11,495 nucleotides of DNA from CAIKXD01 sp035439485 (GTDB taxonomy: Bacteria > Bacteroidota > Bacteroidia > UBA4408), in NCBI GenBank assembly GCA_035439485.1, contig DAORKI010000111.1, forward strand, positions 1 through 11,495. Direction: 5' to 3'. Position 1 is the stretch's first letter; each line of letters starts with the position of its first letter. This document shows positions 7,042 to 11,495 of this stretch, in pieces. Below the pieces are notes generated by a model that saw nothing but the letters and a program-made list of their open reading frames with translations, ran no database searches and was not told the origin of the DNA. The position numbers were made by a program, and so were the translations under genes.

Positions 7042-7482
7042 TTATTTTTTCTTTTTCTGCAGTCCAACAATGGCAAAACTTTTTTTAGTTTTACCTTTTT
7101 TGGTCCAAATGGCACTAGCTTCAATATCTTCACCGGTAACAGTTCCGTGCCATGTAAGCACATCATCAGCAGTTTCTCCATTCATTACAGCATCAAAGGT
7201 GATTACTACTTCTTCGGCATTAGATGAATCGACCGTTGCTGTAAATTCGCCTGCTTTAAAATTATATTTTTCTGCTAAAGCTTTAGACTTCATTTTACTG
7301 CCTTTGAATGAAAGATCATCTTTCATAGGTTTAGTTGGCTTAGCCTGAGCTTCAACAGTAATTTTTACATCGTAGTTAAATCCATCTAAAGGCCTATCGG
7401 CTTTATTTCTTTGAGCAAATGCTTGGTTAAAAAGGGTTAATAAGGCAACAATAAGAAATGTATAAAATTTATTTGTATTCAT
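7042..7482 (-). CDS. Small secreted protein of unknown function, beta-rich
   Basis: This is a 146-residue protein. A clear signal peptide covers residues 1-23 (hydrophobic YTFLIVALLTLF, cleavage after AFA before Q24), so it is periplasmic or outer-membrane facing. There is no lipobox cysteine, and the mature part has no cysteine at all. The mature chain alternates short beta-like stretches with lysine-rich turns: LSFKGSKMKSK (near 57-67), a middle strand VVITFDAVMNG, then LTWHGTVTGEDIEASAIWTKKGKTKKSF, and a terminal run of four lysines. The pattern DLSF..KMKSK then F.A..DSS...W.GTVTG..I...A...KKGK resembles small Bacteroidota secreted proteins I have seen labelled hypothetical or lipocalin-like. 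I know no function. It has its own promoter and terminator and appears monocistronic. Confidence 0.82.
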   Translation of the reverse strand: MNTNKFYTFLIVALLTLFNQAFAQRNKADRPLDGFNYDVKITVEAQAKPTKPMKDDLSFKGSKMKSKALAEKYNFKAGEFTATVDSSNAEEVVITFDAVMNGETADDVLTWHGTVTGEDIEASAIWTKKGKTKKSFAIVGLQKKKK

Positions 7483-7510
7483 GTTTACTGTTTTAGGTTA
7501 AAATCTATGA

Positions 7511-7540
7511 CAAACTTAATGAAAAATATAAATATATCAA
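7511..7540 (-). promoter_or_regulatory. Promoter of the small secreted protein gene
   Basis: The minus strand has TTG (7540-7538), 19 bases, then TAAGTTTG (7518-7511), matching the Bacteroidota consensus with ideal spacing. The ATG at 7482 follows about 29 bases after the -7 box. The -33 box lies about 20 bases past the stop codon of the upstream dehydrogenase gene. Confidence 0.7.
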
Positions 7541-7558
7541 TTAAAGTTATTAAATAAT

Positions 7559-8743
7559 TTACTCAAAGGCACTTATTCCAGTAATGTCCATTCCTGTAAT
7601 CAATAAATGAATGTCATGTGTTCCCTCATAGGTAATTACACTTTCTAAATTCATCATATGACGCATAATAGGGTATTCACCAGTAATTCCCATACCTCCA
7701 TGAATTTGACGAGCTTCACGTGCAATGGTTAAAGCCATGTGCACATTGTTTCTTTTTGACATACTAATTTGAGCTGGAGTTGCTCTATGTTCATTTTTAA
7801 GTACCCCTAAACGGTGCGTAAGTAATTGAGCTTTGGTAATTTCAGTTATCATTTCGGCTAATTTTTTTTGTGTTAATTGAAAAGCAGCAATAGGTTTTCC
7901 AAATTGAACCCTTTCTTTAGCATAACGAAGTGCCGAATCATAACAATCCATTGCAGCTCCAATAGCTCCCCAAGCAATACCATATCTTGCACTATTTAAG
8001 CAACTCAAAGGTCCTTTTAAACCTTTAATGTCTGGGAAAACATTTTCTTTAGGAACTTTAACATTATCAAACACCAATTCACCTGTTGCACTTGCTCTTA
8101 AGCTCCATTTACCATGAGTTTCGGGAGTTGTAAATCCTTCCCAACCACGTTCAACCACCATTCCTCTAATAGTACCAGATTCATCTTTAGCCCAAACTAC
8201 AGCTATATCAGCAAAAGGAGAGTTTGAAATCCACATTTTTGCACCATTAAGTAAGTAATGATCACCCTTATCTTTAATATTTGTAATCATCCCACTTGGA
8301 TTTGAGCCATGGTCAGGCTCAGTTAATCCAAAACAGCCCATCATTTCACCTGATGCTAATTTTGGCAAGTACTTCATTTTTTGGGCTTCAGTAGCGTAGC
8401 TATAAATTGGAAACATTACTAAAGAGCTTTGCACAGAGGCCGTACTTCTTAATCCGCTGTCACCTCTTTCGAGTTCTTGCATGATAATACCATAGGAGAT
8501 TTGGTCTAAACCAGCACCTCCGTATTCAGCAGGGATATATGGTCCAAAGGCACCAATACTAGCCAATCCTTTAATCCATTGTTTAGGGAATTCAGCTTTT
8601 TGACAAGCATCTTCTACAATGGGTGATACTTCTTTTTTTACCCAAGCTCTTGCAGTATCACGAATTAATTTATGTTCATCTGTTAATAATTCATCCATTA
8701 AGTAATAATCGGGATGTTGAAATACGTCTGTTTTAGCTGCCAT
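7559..8743 (-). CDS. gcdH: Acyl-CoA dehydrogenase, glutaryl-CoA dehydrogenase type
   Basis: This is a 394-residue FAD-dependent acyl-CoA dehydrogenase that most resembles glutaryl-CoA dehydrogenase. That enzyme oxidises and decarboxylates glutaryl-CoA to crotonyl-CoA in lysine and tryptophan breakdown, passing electrons to electron-transfer flavoprotein. The N-terminal helical domain carries LTDEHKLIRDTARAW (20-34). The segment SGLRSTASVQSSLVM (96-110) holds R99, at the place of the arginine that binds the glutaryl carboxylate in the human enzyme. CFGLTEPDHGSNPSGM is the FAD/substrate-binding signature. Near the C-terminus, HGGMGITGEYPIMRHMMNLE then TYEGTHDIH places the catalytic base at E373. 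Length is normal. The R99 context and C-terminal motif favour gcdH over short-chain or isovaleryl types, but substrate is inferred. No other pathway genes are nearby and no clear terminator follows. Confidence 0.92.
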   Translation of the reverse strand: MAAKTDVFQHPDYYLMDELLTDEHKLIRDTARAWVKKEVSPIVEDACQKAEFPKQWIKGLASIGAFGPYIPAEYGGAGLDQISYGIIMQELERGDSGLRSTASVQSSLVMFPIYSYATEAQKMKYLPKLASGEMMGCFGLTEPDHGSNPSGMITNIKDKGDHYLLNGAKMWISNSPFADIAVVWAKDESGTIRGMVVERGWEGFTTPETHGKWSLRASATGELVFDNVKVPKENVFPDIKGLKGPLSCLNSARYGIAWGAIGAAMDCYDSALRYAKERVQFGKPIAAFQLTQKKLAEMITEITKAQLLTHRLGVLKNEHRATPAQISMSKRNNVHMALTIAREARQIHGGMGITGEYPIMRHMMNLESVITYEGTHDIHLLITGMDITGISAFE

Positions 8744-8765
8744 TTTTTATTTAGTTTTTGCGCGG

Positions 8766-8773
8766 CAAAATTA
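8766..8773 (-). promoter_or_regulatory. Probable -7 box of the gcdH-like gene
   Basis: The minus strand reads TAATTTTG, a perfect TAnnTTTG box, 22 bases before the ATG at 8743. No TTG is found at the right spacing upstream, so the -33 element is weak or unusual. The start codon is preceded by A-rich sequence with no Shine-Dalgarno site. Confidence 0.5.
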
Positions 8774-8839
8774 GCTTTTTATTTAATACGAATAAATATT
8801 CTTGATTAGTTTTAAATTTCTAACAAAACACGGTCCAAA

Positions 8840-8869
8840 TTGTTGTTTCAAAAAAATAATGTAGGTTTG
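8840..8869 (+). promoter_or_regulatory. Promoter of the wzz-like/wzy-like operon
   Basis: The plus strand has TTG (8840-8842), 19 bases, then TAGGTTTG (8862-8869), matching the Bacteroidota consensus. The ATG at 8893 follows 23 bases after the box, so the leader would be under 25 bases. It faces away from the gcdH-like promoter within the same 149-base divergent region. Confidence 0.72.
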
Positions 8870-8892
8870 TTTTCATCGATTTTAAAATTTTA

Positions 8893-9861
8893 ATGAAAAC
8901 TGAAAAAGAAAATTCAATTCCAATTATATTGCTTTATAACTGGCGAAAAGTGATATTAGGTGTTACGGTGTTAGCTGCCTTAATAGCAACCATTGTTACT
9001 TTTCCCATATTTATGCCTCCAATATTTAAGGCAGAAGCCATCATTTACCCACCTGCCACCTATTCGGCTAAATTAATTGCTGAGTATGATTTAAGGTTTG
9101 GTGCTGACAAAGAAATTGATGAACATATACAGATATTAAAAAGTTCGATGCTTAGAGACTCAATTATTAAAGGTTTTGATTTAACAAGCCATTACAATAT
9201 TGAGCCCGATGAAGACAATAAGCAATTTAAACTAAATAAATTGTATGATGAAAATATTAAAGTAGAAAGAACTCGTTACAATTCAATTTCAATTACAGTA
9301 TTTGATGAAGATCCAAAGTTGGCAGCAGAAATTTGCAATCAAATAATAAAAGTAGGTGACAAAGTTAAATCATTTATTTTGAAACAAAATTTAATAGAAG
9401 CCTTGGATAACATGCAGCAGAATATTTTAAGCTCCTCAAAGGAATTGGAAAACATTGGTGAAGAGATGCAAAAAATAAACGGAAACATCACCCTTAATTA
9501 CAACACGCTCACCAAACAAAAATATGCTGAAAGAATAAAGGCACAAATTGATTTAAGAGATTATATTTCGAAATTTAGAAATGATCAAAACGAAGAATTG
9601 TTAGAGTTACTATTTGATTATGAAGATAAACTTTCGAGGTTTTATTCTTTAAAGGACAGTTATGAGCAAGCTATACAGTCGTTAAATACAAAGATAGCAG
9701 ATGCATACGTGATAACACCAGCACAAATTCCTGATAAAAAGTATGCCCCAAAAAGGAGCGTCATTGTGCTCATTACCATATTTGCTTCGATAGTAATTTC
9801 AAGCTTTATTATTGTTGCCCGAGATAGAATTTTAACTTTAAAAAAGGAGTATATTCAATAG
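8893..9861 (+). CDS. Wzz-like polysaccharide chain-length determinant (no kinase domain)
   Basis: This is a 322-residue inner-membrane protein of the Wzz/GumC-like polysaccharide co-polymerase class, which sets the length of O-antigen or exopolysaccharide chains by acting with a Wzy polymerase. The first membrane helix is at about 20-41, preceded by a short cytoplasmic tail. A large periplasmic region rich in charged helices follows, with likely coiled coil at about 165-260. A proline motif before the second helix (P276, P280, P286) leads to a membrane helix at about 289-308 and a short basic tail. That order is the family signature. There is no Walker-box tyrosine kinase domain after the second helix, so this is the stand-alone form. 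At 322 residues it is near the usual Wzz size. It is followed after four bases by the polymerase-like gene, supporting a shared job. The exact polysaccharide is unknown. Confidence 0.85.
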   Translation: MKTEKENSIPIILLYNWRKVILGVTVLAALIATIVTFPIFMPPIFKAEAIIYPPATYSAKLIAEYDLRFGADKEIDEHIQILKSSMLRDSIIKGFDLTSHYNIEPDEDNKQFKLNKLYDENIKVERTRYNSISITVFDEDPKLAAEICNQIIKVGDKVKSFILKQNLIEALDNMQQNILSSSKELENIGEEMQKINGNITLNYNTLTKQKYAERIKAQIDLRDYISKFRNDQNEELLELLFDYEDKLSRFYSLKDSYEQAIQSLNTKIADAYVITPAQIPDKKYAPKRSVIVLITIFASIVISSFIIVARDRILTLKKEYIQ

Positions 9862-9865
9862 TAAA

Positions 9866-11380
9866 ATGATTGCTGTAAACATACCAAAAAAAGATATTGT
9901 AGGGTTTGCAAAAGCGTTGCTGTTATTTTTGCTCGCAGGCATTTTATTGGCATTGGTGGCATCCAATTACTTATTACCATTCATTACTATAGTAACTATT
10001 TTAGCATCTTCATATTTACTTTCACAAACCAGCCTTGCCCATTTTTTTTTGTTGATGGTATTTGTGATTCCGATTTCAAGCAATCAAACCATATTTGACT
10101 CAGAAATAAATTTGCTCATTCCCTCTGAGCCCATTGAAGCCATTATTGCGCTTGCCTTTGCTCTAAAAATTTTATTTGGCTATAAAATATCTATAAAAAT
10201 ACTCAAACATCCCATTTTTTTATTCCTCATCATTGGCCTGATTTTACAGTATATTTCTGTCCTAAACTCTTCGATGATTATTGTTTCTATAAAAAGTGTA
10301 TTGCTTAAATCGTGTTATATAATTGTGTTTTTTGCTCTTGCCTCAGATTTGTATTTAAAGAATCACTTAAACCATTTTAGGGTTTTAAAAACCTATTTGT
10401 TTTCTATATTTATTATTGGAATAATAATTTTTTTCAAACATAGCTTTTATAGTTTTTCTAAGGATATCAGCGGTACTGTTACTGAACCATTTTATGCTGA
10501 TCACACCATTTATAGTGCGTGTTTGGCTATGATTATACCATTTCCATTATTTGCCTTTGTTTACGCAAAAAAGTTGGATATAAATTTTTATCAAAAATTT
10601 TGGATCGGTGGTATCGCATGTTGCTTGATTTTATTTTTATTTTTGACCTATTGTCGTGCGGGTTGGATAAGTTTTGTTATTTCACTTGTGTTGAGCATTT
10701 CGATATATTTTGGATTAAAATTTAAAACATTGGTGCTTTTAATTTTAACCACAATAGGGAGCATTATCATTTTTAAGGCTGAGATAACAGAAAATCTCAA
10801 ACAAAATAAAGCAGATTCGAATGCAAAAAATGCCAGCCTTGAACAACAAACGAAATCAGTCATTAATATATCAAATGATCAATCCAATGCAGAAAGGTTA
10901 AATAGATGGTCGTGCGCATGGCGTATGTTTATTGATAAGCCTTATTTAGGATATGGGCCAGGAACTTACCAATTTGAATATTTAAGTTATCAAAAAAAAA
11001 GTGAGATGACGCGTATTAGTGTTACAAGTGCTTTTAATGTTAAAAAAGGGAAAGGAGGAACAGCACATTCGGAATACCTTTTATTGCTCTCGGAGTGCGG
11101 TATTTTTAGTTTTATAGTATATTTACTAGGTATATTAACTGTGATATATCATGCATTTAAAATTTATACTTATAGCCATGAAGCTCATTTAAAAATAAAA
11201 ATTTTAATATTATTTTTTGGGTTTAGTACCTATATTTTACATGCTTTTTTCAACAATTTTTTGGACACGGATAAAGCCGCTATACTATATTACACCATAG
11301 TTGCCGCCATTATGGTGGAATCAATTAAATTAAGATATAAAACATCAAATGAAATTATACCGATGAAACTTTCAATTTAG
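9866..11380 (+). CDS. O-antigen polymerase/ligase family membrane protein (Wzy/WaaL-like)
   Basis: This 504-residue integral membrane protein has about ten to twelve hydrophobic segments spread over residues 12-305 and 410-485. Between them lies a long hydrophilic, probably periplasmic loop (about 305-405). That layout and the motifs in it fit the Wzy_C / O-antigen ligase superfamily. TYCRAGW (261-267) corresponds to the usual S-R-A-G-W motif before the loop. WSCAWRMFIDKPYLGYGPGTY (348-368) is the ligase/polymerase signature with R353, and AHSEYL (400-405) carries the conserved histidine. Such proteins either polymerise repeat units or attach glycan to lipid A or protein. Sequence alone does not separate these. 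The Wzz-like neighbour favours a polymerase. The cysteine in TYCRAGW replaces the more common serine. The gene starts four bases after the upstream stop, so it is almost certainly co-transcribed. Confidence 0.85.
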   Translation: MIAVNIPKKDIVGFAKALLLFLLAGILLALVASNYLLPFITIVTILASSYLLSQTSLAHFFLLMVFVIPISSNQTIFDSEINLLIPSEPIEAIIALAFALKILFGYKISIKILKHPIFLFLIIGLILQYISVLNSSMIIVSIKSVLLKSCYIIVFFALASDLYLKNHLNHFRVLKTYLFSIFIIGIIIFFKHSFYSFSKDISGTVTEPFYADHTIYSACLAMIIPFPLFAFVYAKKLDINFYQKFWIGGIACCLILFLFLTYCRAGWISFVISLVLSISIYFGLKFKTLVLLILTTIGSIIIFKAEITENLKQNKADSNAKNASLEQQTKSVINISNDQSNAERLNRWSCAWRMFIDKPYLGYGPGTYQFEYLSYQKKSEMTRISVTSAFNVKKGKGGTAHSEYLLLLSECGIFSFIVYLLGILTVIYHAFKIYTYSHEAHLKIKILILFFGFSTYILHAFFNNFLDTDKAAILYYTIVAAIMVESIKLRYKTSNEIIPMKLSI

Positions 11381-11495
11381 TCCTATGGTGGGATTGCCTA
11401 ATTGTGCCAATTTCAAGTTGTATCGGTATTTACCCTAGCATAATTAGTCGTCCCTCAAAAAGTCCAATTCCTATAGGCCTATTGGATTTACTAAA
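11372..11495 (+). repeat. Candidate dispersed intergenic repeat, copy B, and non-coding tail
   Basis: The 115 bases after the last stop codon hold no gene. Blocks shared with 5140-5294 occur in the same order and orientation: TCAATTT (11372-11378), ATTGTGC (11401-11407), AGTTGT (11416-11421), ATCGGTATTTACC (11422-11434) and AAAGTCCAATTC (11459-11470). ATACCGAT at 11358-11365, inside the end of the upstream gene, is an inverted copy of ATCGGTAT at 11422-11429. A near-perfect palindrome (TCCTATAGG next to CCTATTGGA, one mismatch) lies at 11469-11486. The copy may continue beyond the window. Confidence 0.38.

Noticed and set aside
6426..7348. Open frames at 6426-6629 and 7010-7348 (plus) and 6987-7181 (minus)
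   Set aside because: They overlap yicC, the small secreted protein or its terminator in other frames. The hydrophobic look of the 7010-7348 translation comes from reading the opposite strand of lysine-rich codons.
10519..10863. Open frames at 10519-10725 (plus) and 10648-10863 (minus)
   Set aside because: Both are inside the Wzy/WaaL-like gene, which has clear family motifs in its own frame.

Overview
The window looks like a chromosomal segment of a member of the Bacteroidota, probably from the Sphingobacteriales/Chitinophagales side of the phylum, though the order is only a guess. Four things support this. The partial 16S rRNA has the short Bacteroidota-type V3 region and typical conserved blocks. 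Promoters follow the phylum pattern, a TTG box, about 19 bases, then TAnnTTTG. Start codons are preceded by A/T-rich sequence rather than Shine-Dalgarno sites. One large secreted protein ends in a type IX secretion (T9SS) type B 'gliding motility' sorting domain. Coding and non-coding DNA are both A/T-rich.

Layout: positions 1-8743 are read entirely on the minus strand and 8893-11380 on the plus strand. From the left edge come the 5' part of a 16S rRNA gene (1-824) and its leader with two tandem promoters and two boxA-like sites (826-1180). Next are a short-chain dehydrogenase (1245-1943), a strong hairpin terminator (2012-2046) and a 975-residue T9SS cargo protein (2048-4975). A 460-base gene-free stretch with two clean palindromes follows, then the overlapping pair gmk-yicC (5439-6892), a small secreted protein of unknown function with its own terminator (6991-7482), and a glutaryl-CoA dehydrogenase-like acyl-CoA dehydrogenase (7559-8743). 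A 149-base divergent promoter region separates this from a Wzz-like chain-length protein and a Wzy/WaaL-like polymerase or ligase (8893-11380), which form a two-gene operon. The last 115 bases are non-coding.

Functionally this is mostly housekeeping (rRNA, nucleotide metabolism, RNA turnover, acyl-CoA catabolism) with surface functions on either side (T9SS cargo and surface polysaccharide assembly). I see no phage, CRISPR, toxin-antitoxin, transposase or defence genes. The parts not explained by ordinary annotation are non-coding: the duplicated rRNA promoter/boxA module, and a possible diverged intergenic repeat family with copies at about 5140-5300 and 11372-11495, one of which carries an extra long hairpin.
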